DNA from: Marinobacter sp. HL-58
GTDB lineage: Bacteria > Pseudomonadota > Gammaproteobacteria > Pseudomonadales > Oleiphilaceae
Reading direction: 5' to 3'
NCBI RefSeq assembly: GCF_001314605.1
Contig: NZ_LIHP01000021.1
Location: forward strand, 62,001-126,000
DNA: 64,000 nt
Below the pieces are notes generated by a model. The model worked only from the letters and a program-made list of their open reading frames with translations. It had not been told where the DNA came from and ran no database searches. Below are positions 46,372-55,720 of the stretch, piece after piece. The translations under genes and the position numbers were made by a program. Position 1 is the first letter of the stretch. Every line of letters starts with the position of its first letter.

Positions 46372-47307
46372 TCAGTGCAGCTCCTGGCCGGGCATCAGTA
46401 TCTCCTTGCCGCCATTGATCAGATCATTGACTGACTGCGGGCGCGAACCGGGCAGCTGCAGGTGCGTGATTCTCAGGGATTCCAGGCCACAGGCCACATC
46501 AATGCCGTCTCTGCCGCGGTGGATTACGGTGCCCGGGTGCCTGTCACTGGTGTCTTCAAGAACCTCCGCCCGATGGATGCGGATGCGCAGGTCATCAACA
46601 TCCGTGTAGGTGCCCGGCCAGGGATTGAAGGCGCGAATCAGCCGATTGATGGCAGGTGCGTCAAGGGTCCAGTCAATGTGGCCTTCGTCCTTGCTGAGCT
46701 TGCTGGCGTAGCAGGCCCGGCTTTCATCCTGGGCTTCGCCCCGGAGTTCGCCCCTTTCCAGATGTTCCAGCGCCTTGACGATGGCCTCACCCCCCATCCC
46801 GGCCAGGCGGTCATGGAGGCTGCCGCCGGTATCGTCTTCCCTGATGGGGGTAATGGCTTTCAGCAGCATATCGCCGGTGTCCAGGCCGGCATCCATTTGC
46901 ATGATGGTAATCCCGGTTTCCCGGTCACCGGCGGCAATGGCCCGTTGAATCGGGGCTGCACCGCGCCAGCGGGGTAACAGGGAGGCATGAATGTTGAGGC
47001 AGCCATGGCGGGGGATATCCAGTACCGCCTGGGGCAGGATCAGCCCGTAGGCGGCGACAACCATCACGTCGGCATCCAGGGCCCTGAGCTCGCCCTGTGC
47101 TTCGGGTGTTTTCAGGGACCGGGGCTGGAACACGGGGATACCGGCTTCCAGGGCCACCTGTTTTACCGGGCCGGGCGTGAGCTTGCGGCCACGGCCGGCG
47201 GGCCGGTCGGGCTGGGAGTAGACACCAACCACCTGGTGTCGGGTTGAAAGCAGGGCTTTCAGGGCGGTGGCTGCAAAATCGGGGGTGCCGGCAAAAACAA
47301 GTCGCAC
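46372..47307 (-). CDS. fmt: Methionyl-tRNA formyltransferase
   Basis: Formylates initiator Met-tRNA using 10-formyl-tetrahydrofolate. The protein has 311 residues and starts at GTG (47307; MRLVFAGTPDFAATALKAL). The catalytic SLLPRWRGAAPIQRAI segment near residue 109 and GITIMQMDAGLDTGDML near 130 are present. It belongs to the def-fmt-rsmB-trkA cluster. It is separated from def by about 105 bp with a hairpin in between. Confidence 0.97.
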   Translation of the reverse strand: MRLVFAGTPDFAATALKALLSTRHQVVGVYSQPDRPAGRGRKLTPGPVKQVALEAGIPVFQPRSLKTPEAQGELRALDADVMVVAAYGLILPQAVLDIPRHGCLNIHASLLPRWRGAAPIQRAIAAGDRETGITIMQMDAGLDTGDMLLKAITPIREDDTGGSLHDRLAGMGGEAIVKALEHLERGELRGEAQDESRACYASKLSKDEGHIDWTLDAPAINRLIRAFNPWPGTYTDVDDLRIRIHRAEVLEDTSDRHPGTVIHRGRDGIDVACGLESLRITHLQLPGSRPQSVNDLINGGKEILMPGQELH

Positions 47308-47337
47308 GGGGTATCGTTCTCTGGTCCGTTGAATACG

Positions 47338-47361
47338 AAAAGACCGGGTTCACACCCGGTC
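47338..47361 (-). terminator. Hairpin terminator between def and fmt
   Basis: On the minus strand GACCGGG (47361-47355) and CCCGGTC (47348-47342) form a 7-bp stem with a 6-nt loop, followed by TTTT (47341-47338 with one interruption). It may partly separate def from fmt transcription. Confidence 0.55.
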
Positions 47362-47412
47362 CTGGTTCACGCTGTATCTGGCAGCCTGTCAGCGGCTGTA
47401 TGCCGGGCTGTT

Positions 47413-47916
47413 TCAGGCGCTTTTCTTGTGGAGCTTTTCCAGCTTCTTGCGAATCCGGGTGCGTTTCAGTGAGCTGAGATAGTCCACGAACAGCTTGCCG
47501 TTAAGATGATCCATTTCGTGCTGGATGCATACGGCCAGCAGGCCGTGGGCTTCCAGTTCGAACGGTTTGCCATCCCGGTCGATGGCGCGGATCATGCAGT
47601 GCTCGATCCGGGAAACGTCTTCATAGAATCCCGGTACAGAAAGGCAGCCTTCCTGCATGTCTTCAAACTCGCCATCCAAGACTTCCACTTCCGGGTTTAT
47701 GAATACCCGCGGCTCACTCTTGTCTTCCGACAGGTCCATCACGATGATCTGCTTGTGCACGTTCACCTGGGTAGCCGCGAGGCCAATGCCGGGCGCATCG
47801 TACATGGTCTCGAACATGTCGTCGATCAGCTTGCGGGTCTCGTCTGTTACCTCATCTACCGGCTTGGCAATCGTGCGCAAGCGGGGATCCGGGTATTCGA
47901 GAATATCTAGTATCAT
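47413..47916 (-). CDS. def: Peptide deformylase
   Basis: Metalloenzyme that removes the formyl group from new proteins, 167 residues. All three family motifs are intact: GIGLAATQV near residue 44, EGCLSVP near 89 and [12 protein letters not shown] near 132 (the HEMDH metal-binding site). It is the first gene of the leftward cluster with fmt, rsmB and trkA and is divergent from the LysM gene. The ATG at 47916 gives [15 protein letters not shown], the standard N-terminus. Confidence 0.97.
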   Translation of the reverse strand: MILDILEYPDPRLRTIAKPVDEVTDETRKLIDDMFETMYDAPGIGLAATQVNVHKQIIVMDLSEDKSEPRVFINPEVEVLDGEFEDMQEGCLSVPGFYEDVSRIEHCMIRAIDRDGKPFELEAHGLLAVCIQHEMDHLNGKLFVDYLSSLKRTRIRKKLEKLHKKSA

Positions 47917-48290
47917 GGCGCTCGTACTTTTCGTCTCTGTATCTGGCTTTCACCGTTATCTTTTGTAACGGTGTGAATACTGTCTCCGAAATGCGACAGC
48001 GTACTGCGCATTTTTCCATCCCGTGACTATTATGATCGGGATGAAAGAGCCGGTTTCAACGGGTTAGTGCCGTTTATAGTGCTATTATCCCTCAACTCGC
48101 TCATTGAGTACAAACTGATCAGGCGATAGTTAAAAGCTTTCGGCCGTAACGTAGAATTTACTGGAAGAACAAAAGATAACATCACAATTTGCGAGACATC
48201 TTCTATAGTAGTGGTATAAAAGGCAGAGTACCGGCTGCATACCAAGAAATGAATCTGTCGATTCAAGGCACGCGATCAAGGACTTAAACA
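47917..48290. other. 374-bp divergent promoter region between def and lysM-type gene, with two inverted repeats
   Basis: No gene is apparent. Two inverted repeats are visible. CACCGTTA/TAACGGTG lies at 47951-47958 and 47966-47973 (8 bp, 7-nt loop), close to def. CATCCCG/CGGGATG lies at 48017-48023 and 48037-48043. AT-rich sequence with TATAGT and TATAAA stretches around 48205-48225 probably holds the promoter of the LysM gene. The role of the repeats (operator or leader hairpin) is not known. Confidence 0.55.
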
Positions 48291-49307
48291 ATGAGGAAAC
48301 TGCTGTACGCTCTGGCGGCAAGCATGCTGCTGCTAACTTCCTGGGCCCAGGCCGCCCCGGAGCTGAGGTCCGATCATCCCGAGCGTTACACCGTCGTGAA
48401 GGGTGACACCCTGTGGGATATTTCCGCCCGCTTTCTGGATAACCCCTGGTACTGGCCGGAAATCTGGCATGTGAACCCGCAGGTGCAGAACCCTCACCTT
48501 ATCTACCCGGGCGACGAACTGGCCCTGGTTTATATTGATGGCGAGCCACGTGTGACCAAGGTGTCCAGCAACCGGGTCGAGAAACTGTCTCCCAAGGTAC
48601 GTTCCGAGGCCATCGACACACCGATTCCCGCCATTCCCCTGGACGCAATCAGCAGCTTCCTCTCGGATACCCGTATCGTCAGTGTTGACGAAATCAACGG
48701 TGCGCCCTACGTGCTGGAAGGCGAAGATGGCCGCATTATCACCGGCGCCGGAGACCGGGTTTACGCCCGTGGTGAAAAGCCCGCCGACAATGTGGGTATT
48801 TTCCGTCGCAGCAAGGAGTTCCGGGACCCGGAAACCGGCGAGTTCCTGGGCCTCGAAGCCCGCAGTATCGCCCGGGGTGAAGTCACCGCGGAGGACGGTG
48901 ATGTGCTGACGCTTGCCCTCAAGAGCTCCAGTGAGGAAGTCCGTATCGGCGATCGACTGCTGGCAAGTGAAGAGCGGCGGATTACCACCAGCTTCGTACC
49001 CAGTGCTCCGGACGAGGACATTGAAGCCGAGATGATTTCGGTTGACGGTGGTGTCAACCAGATCGGCCAGTTTGATGTGGTGGCCATCAACCGCGGCGAG
49101 CGTGAAGGTCTGAAGCCGGGCAACGTCATGGCGGTGCTGAAGAGCGGTAACCTGGTCAGGGACCCGGTCACCGACGAAACCATTGAGCTGCCGTCCGAGC
49201 GTGCCGGTTTGATGATGGTGTTCCAGACCTATGAGAAAATGAGCTATGGCCTGATTCTGCAAGCCACACGCTCCTTGGCGGTTGGTGACAAGGTGACCAA
49301 TCCGTGA
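48291..49307 (+). CDS. LysM-domain cell-envelope protein
   Basis: Exported protein of 338 residues. The signal peptide is MRKLLYALAASMLLLTSWAQA, with cleavage near AQA-APE. A LysM peptidoglycan-binding domain follows at about 35-80 (YTVVKGDTLWDISARFLDNP ... NPHLIYPGDEL). The remaining 250 residues form a beta-rich region without a recognised catalytic motif. The gene is found next to def and dprA in pseudomonads, where its product is a LysM protein of unknown role. It is followed by a strong terminator. Confidence 0.92.
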   Translation: MRKLLYALAASMLLLTSWAQAAPELRSDHPERYTVVKGDTLWDISARFLDNPWYWPEIWHVNPQVQNPHLIYPGDELALVYIDGEPRVTKVSSNRVEKLSPKVRSEAIDTPIPAIPLDAISSFLSDTRIVSVDEINGAPYVLEGEDGRIITGAGDRVYARGEKPADNVGIFRRSKEFRDPETGEFLGLEARSIARGEVTAEDGDVLTLALKSSSEEVRIGDRLLASEERRITTSFVPSAPDEDIEAEMISVDGGVNQIGQFDVVAINRGEREGLKPGNVMAVLKSGNLVRDPVTDETIELPSERAGLMMVFQTYEKMSYGLILQATRSLAVGDKVTNP

Positions 49308-49334
49308 TGGGCTGAAATCAGTCATCAGCCACAG

Positions 49335-49365
49335 AAAAGGAGCCGTCTCGCCGGCTCCTTTTTTT
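49335..49365 (+). terminator. Rho-independent terminator after lysM-type gene
   Basis: AAAAGGAGCCG (49335-49345) pairs with CGGCTCCTTTT (49352-49362) around TCTCGC, followed by T residues to 49365. A classical strong terminator. Confidence 0.92.
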
Positions 49366-49437
49366 GTGGCATAATTCAACCGGCCCCGCCAGGAACGCGA
49401 GGCAGCCCACTGATTACCTGATCCATGGAAGGAAGCC

Positions 49438-50607
49438 ATGCCCCCAGTTACTGTTACCAGAGCTACCGCGGACCTGTTTTCATCGGAAACCGGATTCCGG
49501 GTGTTTCTGTCCTGCCTGCCGAAATTCGGCGCCCGCCGCCAGCAGGCCATTCTTGAACACTTCCCCGGCTTTCAAGGCTTATGGACCAGCAATGCGGCGA
49601 CCCTGAAGGCACTGGGGCTGGCGCCGGAAACGGTCGAGGCATTGGAAGCATGGCGTCGCCAGGATGCTGCCCATCCGGTTGTCGCTGTTACCGCCACTAT
49701 CCTGGATGATTGCCTGAGAACCGGCACCGACATCCTCACCATGGCCGACGCCGACTATCCGGAACCACTGAAACATATCCAGGATCCACCACTGGTGCTG
49801 TATCTGCGTGGCAACCGGGCCTGTCTCGGGCGGGAACAGATCGGTATTGTCGGTAGCCGCAATGCCACCCGGGCCGGGCTGGAACATGCCCGCTCCTTTG
49901 CTGCAGCGCTTGGCAGGCGGGGGCTGCTGGTGACCAGCGGGTTGGCACTGGGTGTGGATGGTGCTGCCCACGCAGGCGCTCTGGATGCGGGTTTTCCCAC
50001 TGTGGCGGTGATCGGTAACGGCGTGGACCAACCCTACCCCTACCGCCACCGGACGCTGAGTGAACGTATTGTCGGTGATGGCGTGATCGTATCGGAGTAC
50101 CCGCCGGGCACATCGGCGAAAGCGGGGCACTTTCCCCGGCGCAACCGGATCATCAGCGGACTCAGCAGGGGTATCCTGGTGGTTGAGGCGGGACTGAAAA
50201 GCGGTTCCCTGATCACCGCCCGGCTTGCCCTCGAACAGGGGCGGGAGGTGTTTGCCATCCCCGGTTCCGTGCACAACCCCCTGGCACGGGGATGTCATGA
50301 TCTGATTCGACAAGGCGCGAAGCTGGTGGAAACCGTGGATGACATCTGTGAGGAGCTGGGTGCCTGGTGGAGCGATCAGGGCCGGCGGGAGGGAGCGGCT
50401 GCCCCGGAACCGTCCAATCCGGCAATGGCAGGATTGGAGTCGCGGGAAATCGCGGTTCTGGAGGCTTTAGGGTATGATCCGCAATCAACCGATGATTTAT
50501 GTTCAGTGACAGGCCTTCCCGCCGACCAGCTGATGCAGTCGCTGCTGCTTCTGGAGCTCCAGGGGCTGGTGGATGCGGCGCCCGGAGGGTTTCAGCGGAT
50601 TGCCTGA
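49438..50607 (+). CDS. dprA: DNA-processing protein DprA (Smf)
   Basis: Protects incoming single-stranded DNA and loads RecA during natural transformation; 389 residues. The Rossmann-like core is clear: VGSRNATRAGLEHARSFAAAL near residue 138, SGLALGVDGAAHAGALD near 165, VIGNGVDQPYPYRHR near 192 and FPRRNRIISGLSRGILVVEAGLKSGSLITARLALEQGREVFAIPGS near 231-276. A C-terminal winged-helix-like domain is present near 330-389. AAGGAAG just upstream supports the ATG at 49438. Confidence 0.96.
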   Translation: MPPVTVTRATADLFSSETGFRVFLSCLPKFGARRQQAILEHFPGFQGLWTSNAATLKALGLAPETVEALEAWRRQDAAHPVVAVTATILDDCLRTGTDILTMADADYPEPLKHIQDPPLVLYLRGNRACLGREQIGIVGSRNATRAGLEHARSFAAALGRRGLLVTSGLALGVDGAAHAGALDAGFPTVAVIGNGVDQPYPYRHRTLSERIVGDGVIVSEYPPGTSAKAGHFPRRNRIISGLSRGILVVEAGLKSGSLITARLALEQGREVFAIPGSVHNPLARGCHDLIRQGAKLVETVDDICEELGAWWSDQGRREGAAAPEPSNPAMAGLESREIAVLEALGYDPQSTDDLCSVTGLPADQLMQSLLLLELQGLVDAAPGGFQRIA

Positions 50608-50633
50608 ACGCTATTCAGTGACCCGACGCTTCC

Positions 50634-51209
50634 ATGAATAAACCACAGCAACCTTTATCTGACTGGCATCTTCATTGTGCCCGCCGCACCCTGCTTGGTG
50701 GCGGTGTCATTGCCTATCCGACCGAGGCGGTCTGGGGCCTGGGGTGCGATCCCTGGGACCCGGACGCCGTTGACCGGATTCTTGAGCTCAAGCAGCGCCC
50801 GGTTGAAAAAGGGGTGATACTGGTAGCGGCCTCTGTCGATCAGATACGGTTCCTGCTGGATCCCTTGCCAAAGGAACTGCAGCAAAAAGCCATGGCTTAC
50901 TGGCCCGGCCCGGTAACCTGTCTGTTACCGGATATCCTGAAGCAGATTCCGGATCAGGTCAGGGGCCGCCACAGTTCCATTGCGGTGCGTGTCAGTGATC
51001 ACCCGGTTGTGCGGGCCCTTTGCGAGACGGCGGGCTTCCCTCTGGTATCCACGTCATGCAATCCCGCCGGCCGACAGCCGGCCCGCACCTCCTGGCAGGT
51101 ACGCCGGTATTTCGAGGGGCAGCTGGACTGGCTGGTGCCGGGGCAACTGGGTGGTAACCGGCAGCCCAGCCGTATAATCGATATTGTCAGCGGAAAACAA
51201 CTGCGTTAG
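50634..51209 (+). CDS. tsaC: L-threonylcarbamoyladenylate synthase TsaC
   Basis: Makes the threonylcarbamoyl-AMP used for the t6A modification of tRNAs; YrdC/Sua5 family, 191 residues (the short TsaC form without a Sua5 domain). Typical segments are [52 protein letters not shown] and [29 protein letters not shown]. It lies between dprA and hemF as in Pseudomonas, where a quinone reductase gene usually intervenes and is absent here. Confidence 0.95.
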   Translation: MNKPQQPLSDWHLHCARRTLLGGGVIAYPTEAVWGLGCDPWDPDAVDRILELKQRPVEKGVILVAASVDQIRFLLDPLPKELQQKAMAYWPGPVTCLLPDILKQIPDQVRGRHSSIAVRVSDHPVVRALCETAGFPLVSTSCNPAGRQPARTSWQVRRYFEGQLDWLVPGQLGGNRQPSRIIDIVSGKQLR

Positions 51210-51217
51210 GAGTGTTC

Positions 51218-52144
51218 ATGCCACAGCAACCGGACAGCCATGCCGTCAAACAATACCTGCTGGCACTGCAGGAGCAGATCTGCCAACGGCTGGCCACGGT
51301 GGATGGCAAGGGTGAATTCGAAACGGATGCCTGGGACAGGCCCGAGGGTGGAGGCGGCATCAGCCGGGTGATCACGGATGGCGCCGTGTTCGAGAAAGGG
51401 GGCGTTAATTTTTCCCACGTGATGGGTGACACCATGCCCGCTTCCGCCACCGCCCATCGCCCCCATCTTGCCGGTGCGCCCTGGCAGGCGATGGGTGTAT
51501 CCCTGGTCATGCACCCCCACAACCCTTACGTACCCACCTCCCATGCCAACGTGCGGTTCTTCGTGGCAACGCCGGAAAATGCCGAGCCGGTATACTGGTT
51601 CGGTGGTGGTTATGACCTTACCCCCTATTACGGTTTTGACGAAGACTGCGTGCACTGGCACCGGGTGGCGAAGGCTGCCTGTGATCCCTTTGGCGAGCAG
51701 ATGTACCGCAAGTACAAGCACTGGTGTGACGACTATTTTTATCTCAGGCACCGGGACGAGCCGCGGGGTGTGGGCGGATTGTTCTTTGACGATCACAATA
51801 CCGGGGATTTCGGTCAGGATTTTGCGCTGATGCAATCGGTGGGTGACAGTTTTATCGAGGCCTATGAACCGATTGTGCAGCGTCGCAAAGACATGCCCTG
51901 GAGTACCCGTGAGCGGGATTTCCAGCTCTATCGCCGGGGCCGCTATGTGGAATTCAACCTGGTCTATGACCGTGGCACCCTGTTTGGCCTGCAGTCCGGT
52001 GGCCGCACGGAGTCCATCCTGATGTCATTACCCCCGCTGGTGCGCTGGGAATACAGCTATGCGCCGGAACCTGGCTCGGAAGAGGCGCGGCTGACCGAGC
52101 ATTTTCTCACCGGACGTGACTGGCTGGAGACTGCCGATGAATAA
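51218..52144 (+). CDS. hemF: Oxygen-dependent coproporphyrinogen III oxidase
   Basis: Haem biosynthesis enzyme that uses O2 to turn coproporphyrinogen III into protoporphyrinogen IX. The protein has 308 residues from the ATG at 51218, which follows TTAGGAG. Strong family motifs are [30 protein letters not shown] near residue 44, [20 protein letters not shown] sequence near 128 (here [16 protein letters not shown]), and [31 protein letters not shown] near 245. Its presence implies oxygen-replete growth. It overlaps aroE by 8 bp. Confidence 0.97.
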   Translation: MPQQPDSHAVKQYLLALQEQICQRLATVDGKGEFETDAWDRPEGGGGISRVITDGAVFEKGGVNFSHVMGDTMPASATAHRPHLAGAPWQAMGVSLVMHPHNPYVPTSHANVRFFVATPENAEPVYWFGGGYDLTPYYGFDEDCVHWHRVAKAACDPFGEQMYRKYKHWCDDYFYLRHRDEPRGVGGLFFDDHNTGDFGQDFALMQSVGDSFIEAYEPIVQRRKDMPWSTRERDFQLYRRGRYVEFNLVYDRGTLFGLQSGGRTESILMSLPPLVRWEYSYAPEPGSEEARLTEHFLTGRDWLETADE

Positions 52145-52964
52145 TGACCTGTACGCCGTGGTGGGCAATCCCATCAGCCACAGCAAATCCCCCCGTATCC
52201 ACAGCCTGTTTGCCAGCCAGACCGGCGAACAGCTGGAATACACCGCCATTCAGGCACCGTTGGACGATTTTGAGGGTACTGTGCGTGATTTTTTCCGGCG
52301 TGGCGGCATGGGGCTGAACGTGACCGTGCCTTTCAAGGAACTGGCATGGCGGCTGGCGGACTGGCGCACCGAGCGCGCGGAACTGGCCGGTGCAGCCAAT
52401 ACTCTGTATCAGGACAGTAAAGGTTTACTTACCGCCGATAACACGGATGGCAAGGGCCTGGTGACGGACCTCACGGCAAATCATGGTATCAGCCTGAAGG
52501 GCAAGCGCATTCTGGTGCTGGGTGCCGGCGGGGCGGTTCGCGGGGTGCTGGGGCCCCTGCTGGGGGAACACCCCGCAGCTGTGGTTATTGCCAATCGTAC
52601 GGTTGCCAAAGCCGAGGCCCTGGTAGCACTGTTCCGGCCCGTTGCGGGCAAGACCGGTCTCGAAGCCTGCGGTTTCGGCCAGCCTGCGGAACCCTTCGAT
52701 CTCGTTATCAATGGTACCAGCGCCAGCCTGCAGGGTGATCTGCCACCGGTGTCGGCAAATGTGATCGGTGCCGGCACCGTGGTCTACGACATGATGTATT
52801 CTCTGCAGACCACAACGTTCAACCAGTGGGCATCGAACCACGGTGCCACCCGGGTATTTGATGGCCTGGGCATGCTGGTGGAGCAGGCGGCAGAGTCGTT
52901 CCGGATTTGGCGTGGAATTCGCCCGCAAACACAGCCGGTCATCGATGAATTGAGAAATGACTGA
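52137..52964 (+). CDS. aroE: Shikimate dehydrogenase (NADP+)
   Basis: Reduces 3-dehydroshikimate in aromatic amino-acid biosynthesis. The protein has 275 residues from the ATG at 52137 ([22 protein letters not shown]). The shikimate-binding serines (SHSKSP), catalytic lysine in NVTVPFKE near residue 65, NTDGKG near 102 and the NADP loop [10 protein letters not shown] near 129 are all present. Its start overlaps the end of hemF by 8 bp, so the two are translationally coupled. Confidence 0.96.
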   Translation: MNNDLYAVVGNPISHSKSPRIHSLFASQTGEQLEYTAIQAPLDDFEGTVRDFFRRGGMGLNVTVPFKELAWRLADWRTERAELAGAANTLYQDSKGLLTADNTDGKGLVTDLTANHGISLKGKRILVLGAGGAVRGVLGPLLGEHPAAVVIANRTVAKAEALVALFRPVAGKTGLEACGFGQPAEPFDLVINGTSASLQGDLPPVSANVIGAGTVVYDMMYSLQTTTFNQWASNHGATRVFDGLGMLVEQAAESFRIWRGIRPQTQPVIDELRND

Positions 52965-53037
52965 GCTCAAGCCGGGCCCATGGGCTATGCTCAGCAGGTG
53001 TACAAGATTCCCAAAGGTCTCTGATTAAAGGTTGCTG

Positions 53038-53811
53038 ATGGATATTCTTACCCTTGTGGGGCTGGTGGCGGGTATTCTCATTGTTGTGCTCGCCATGCTG
53101 GCCAATGCGTCGCTTCTCACCTTCTTCAACCTTCCCGGCCTTGCCATTGTGCTGGGTGGCACCTTTGCCGTCACCCTGATCAAGTTTCGCCTCCCCTCCG
53201 TCATGAGCGCGTTCCGACTGGCCTTTGCCACCGCGTTCACCGAGCGTGTGGAACGGCCTGCCGAGCTGATCCGGGAGGTTGGTGCGTTGGCACTGGTGGT
53301 GCGCAAGGAAGGTATTCTGGGCCTGGAGAATCACCAGACCAGTAACGAGTTTCTGCGCAAGGCCATCAACCTGTGTGTTGACGGTCACTCTCCGGAACTC
53401 GTCGAGGAGGCACTGGCCCAGGAAACCCAGCAGGCAGCGGAACGTTACGAAGTGGCTGAGCGGGTGTTCCGCGGCATCGGCGAATCCGCCCCTGCCATTG
53501 GCATGCTGGGTACACTGGTGGGGCTGGTGCAGATGCTCAACACCCTGGATGACCCTTCCTCCATTGGCCCGGCCATGGCCATCGCGTTGCTGACCACGCT
53601 TTACGGTGCCTTTATTGCACAGCTGATCGCCCTGCCCCTGGCGGACAAACTCCAGCTCAAGGCGGAGGACGAAGCCCGCAATCAGTTGCTGATCACCACA
53701 TCCATACGCAACATCATGCGCGGAGAGAATCCGCGGGTCATGACCGAGTTGCTGTCGTCCTTCGTAACCCCGGATCAGCGAACCGATCTTGCGCCGGAGC
53801 GGGAGGCGTAG
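53038..53811 (+). CDS. motA: Flagellar-type stator protein MotA/PomA
   Basis: Inner-membrane stator subunit of 257 residues from the ATG at 53038 (MDILTLVGLVAGILIVVL). Four hydrophobic segments are seen: residues 3-22, 30-48, about 155-175 and about 187-207. The stator signature ERVFRGIGESAPAIGMLGTLVGLVQMLNTLDDPSSIGPAMAIALLTTLYGAF carries the conserved proline and threonine residues. The large cytoplasmic loop lies between helices 2 and 3. It is paired with motB 3 bp downstream. PomA-like sodium drive is possible in a marine organism but not shown. Confidence 0.93.
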   Translation: MDILTLVGLVAGILIVVLAMLANASLLTFFNLPGLAIVLGGTFAVTLIKFRLPSVMSAFRLAFATAFTERVERPAELIREVGALALVVRKEGILGLENHQTSNEFLRKAINLCVDGHSPELVEEALAQETQQAAERYEVAERVFRGIGESAPAIGMLGTLVGLVQMLNTLDDPSSIGPAMAIALLTTLYGAFIAQLIALPLADKLQLKAEDEARNQLLITTSIRNIMRGENPRVMTELLSSFVTPDQRTDLAPEREA

Positions 53812-53814
53812 GTT

Positions 53815-54648
53815 TTGCCCGTGCGCCAGCCAGTCAAAAAGAAAAATCATGGTCGGGGGTCGCCGGCCTGGATTGTTACCTTTGCCGATCTGGCCACGCT
53901 GCTGCTGACCTTCTTCATTCTGCTGTTGTCCTTCGCGGAGATGGATGTGGAAAAGTATCGCGCCATGGCCAACTCCATGGCGGACGCGTTTGGAAGTAAC
54001 CAGGTGTTGTCCGATGACGTGGGCGGGTCACCCCTGACCCTGGTCGAGTCGGACACCGTGTCCCTTCCGGAACCCACGGAAACCGCCACCAGCGAACCTG
54101 AATTCATTGACGAGCGTGCCGACGGCGAGGCACCCACAAAGATTCCGGCCGGTGTCATCGACCTGGCCAGCCGCATGATCGAGGAGCTGGAAGCAGAGGT
54201 GGCTTCGGAGGCGCTGAATGTCACTTATGATGAGAACCAGGTGGTTATCCGTTTTTCCGAGGAAGCCACCTTCCGTTCCGGGGAGGCATCCATCAAACCG
54301 GAGATGATCCCCATTATTGAAAGGGTGGTGGATGTGCTTGCCGGTTGCAGCGGTGATGTCCTGGTGGCCGGTTACACTGATGACCGTCCCATATCCAGCG
54401 GCCGCTATCGTTCCAACTGGGACCTGTCGGCGGCCCGGGCGGTTTCTGTTGTCCATGAACTGGTGCTCAATCGCCAGGTACCGGCAGAGCGGGTGGTGGC
54501 TGCAGGCCGGGCTGAAACCAATCCGCTGGTGCCCAATGACAGCGAAGAGAGCCGCGCTAAAAACCGGCGGGTAGAGATTGCCATCCGGGATCCGGAATGC
54601 GACGACAGCATCGACACCGAGCAGCTGCCTGTGGAAATCATGCCCTGA
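53815..54648 (+). CDS. motB: Flagellar-type stator protein MotB/PomB (OmpA-like domain)
   Basis: Peptidoglycan-anchored partner of MotA, 277 residues starting at TTG (53815) about 9 bp after GGAGG; a GTG at 53821 is an alternative. The plug/TM region contains WIVTFADLATLLLTFFILLLSFAEM with the ion-binding aspartate in TFADL. The OmpA-like domain near residues 140-260 has VLVAGYTDDRPI, NWDLSAARAVSVVHEL and NRRVEIAI. It is coupled to motA and probably controls flagellar torque. Confidence 0.93.
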   Translation: MPVRQPVKKKNHGRGSPAWIVTFADLATLLLTFFILLLSFAEMDVEKYRAMANSMADAFGSNQVLSDDVGGSPLTLVESDTVSLPEPTETATSEPEFIDERADGEAPTKIPAGVIDLASRMIEELEAEVASEALNVTYDENQVVIRFSEEATFRSGEASIKPEMIPIIERVVDVLAGCSGDVLVAGYTDDRPISSGRYRSNWDLSAARAVSVVHELVLNRQVPAERVVAAGRAETNPLVPNDSEESRAKNRRVEIAIRDPECDDSIDTEQLPVEIMP

Positions 54649-54784
54649 CAATGCCTTATGCTTGTCGGGCAGCCTCTCATAGACAATTCATATAACTCCC
54701 CTGCGTTCAGATCTTTATACTGTGCACCCTCGAACGAACACATTGATCGATACCCACTGTCGATAAAACAGGGCCAGAGTGATT

Positions 54785-55102
54785 ATGAGCGGACCAGACA
54801 AACCGAAAGTCATTGGTGAGGAATGGAGTGACGAGCGGGTCAAGAGCTTTCTGGCGATTACGCCTTATGACAGCGGTATAAACGCTGATTTCAATGCCCT
54901 GATCAAGGCCTACCAGGCCATGATCGCCGAGGACTTCGAGCGTTTCGTCGGGTTTTTCGTGGAAGCTGGGCGGGATCTGAATGCGGTTGATGAGCATGGC
55001 GACACCATCCTGGATGTGGTGTCCCGGCACCGTCGCAGTACCGCCTATGCAAGCATCCTTGAGCGCGCCGGCGCAAAATCCGCAGCAGAGGCCGGGAACT
55101 GA
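54785..55102 (+). CDS. PA4642-family conserved small protein
   Basis: Soluble protein of 105 residues from the ATG at 54785 (MSGPDKPKVIGEEWSDERVKSFL). The sequence (GEEWSDERVKSFL ... GINADFNALIKAYQAMIAEDFERFVGFFVEAGRDLNAVDEHGDTILDVVSRHRRSTAYASILERAGA) matches my recollection of the PA4642 family, which is common in marine gammaproteobacteria and Pseudomonas. The last part has an ankyrin-like helix-turn-helix pattern. The function is unknown. Confidence 0.8.
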   Translation: MSGPDKPKVIGEEWSDERVKSFLAITPYDSGINADFNALIKAYQAMIAEDFERFVGFFVEAGRDLNAVDEHGDTILDVVSRHRRSTAYASILERAGAKSAAEAGN

Positions 55103-55133
55103 AACTCCCGACCCTGCTGCCGTGGCCTGCGGG

Positions 55134-55589
55134 TTACTGAACGTCTACCTCGATGGCCTTGGGCTCGGCCGGCTCGGCTTTTGTCAGCGTCAGTGACAGC
55201 ACGCCGTCCTTGAAGCTGGCCCTGATACTGTTTTCGTCCACGTTTTCAGGCAGGGTGAACCGGCGCAGGAAGCTACCATAGACCCGCTCGATGCGGTGAT
55301 GTTTCTTGTCGTTGGTCTCTTCCTCATGCTTGCGTTCACCCTGAATGCTCAGCACACCATCCTGGACGGTCACCTTCACATCGTCCTTTGACATGCCCGG
55401 AAGCTCGGCCTCGATGTTGAAGGCCTCCGGGGTTTCCTTGATATCCACCGCCGGTGACCAATCGCTGCGGCTGAACAGGTCCTTGCCTTCCCGTTCGCCG
55501 TTGCCCCGGGCCAGGCCGAAGTAGCGGTTATAGCGATTTATCAGGTCTTCAAACTCATTCACCGGATTCCAGCGTGTAATGTTGGTCAT
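55134..55589 (-). CDS. Hsp20/alpha-crystallin small heat-shock protein
   Basis: ATP-independent holdase chaperone of 151 residues. It starts MTNITRWNPVNEFEDLINRYNRYFG. The alpha-crystallin domain lies at about 45-140 (PAVDIKETPEAFNIEAELPGMSKDDVKVTVQDGVLSIQGERKHEEE ... YGSFLRRFTLPENVDENSIRASFKDGVLSLTLTK). AGGAGGAG lies seven bases upstream of the ATG. The AT-rich leader shows no convincing sigma-32 promoter, so heat control cannot be confirmed from sequence. Confidence 0.93.
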   Translation of the reverse strand: MTNITRWNPVNEFEDLINRYNRYFGLARGNGEREGKDLFSRSDWSPAVDIKETPEAFNIEAELPGMSKDDVKVTVQDGVLSIQGERKHEEETNDKKHHRIERVYGSFLRRFTLPENVDENSIRASFKDGVLSLTLTKAEPAEPKAIEVDVQ

Positions 55590-55720
55590 AAGAAACTCCT
55601 CCTACGAAATTGAAATAACAAATTAATGTCAGCTTCAATCGCGGAACAGCTCCATACCGGTGGCGCCAGCCGGATGGTTCTCCGTGAACATCTGCTATCT
55701 CCGGATATGGGCCCGGCTGG

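Noticed and set aside
48333..49550. A 405-residue frame antisense to the LysM gene and terminator
   Set aside because: It crosses a strong terminator and lies opposite a protein with a clear signal peptide and LysM domain.
55590..55640. A sigma-32 promoter or SD-masking RNA thermometer for the hsp20 gene
   Set aside because: The leader is AT-rich but has no CCCCAT-like -10 and no clear segment complementary to the ribosome site.
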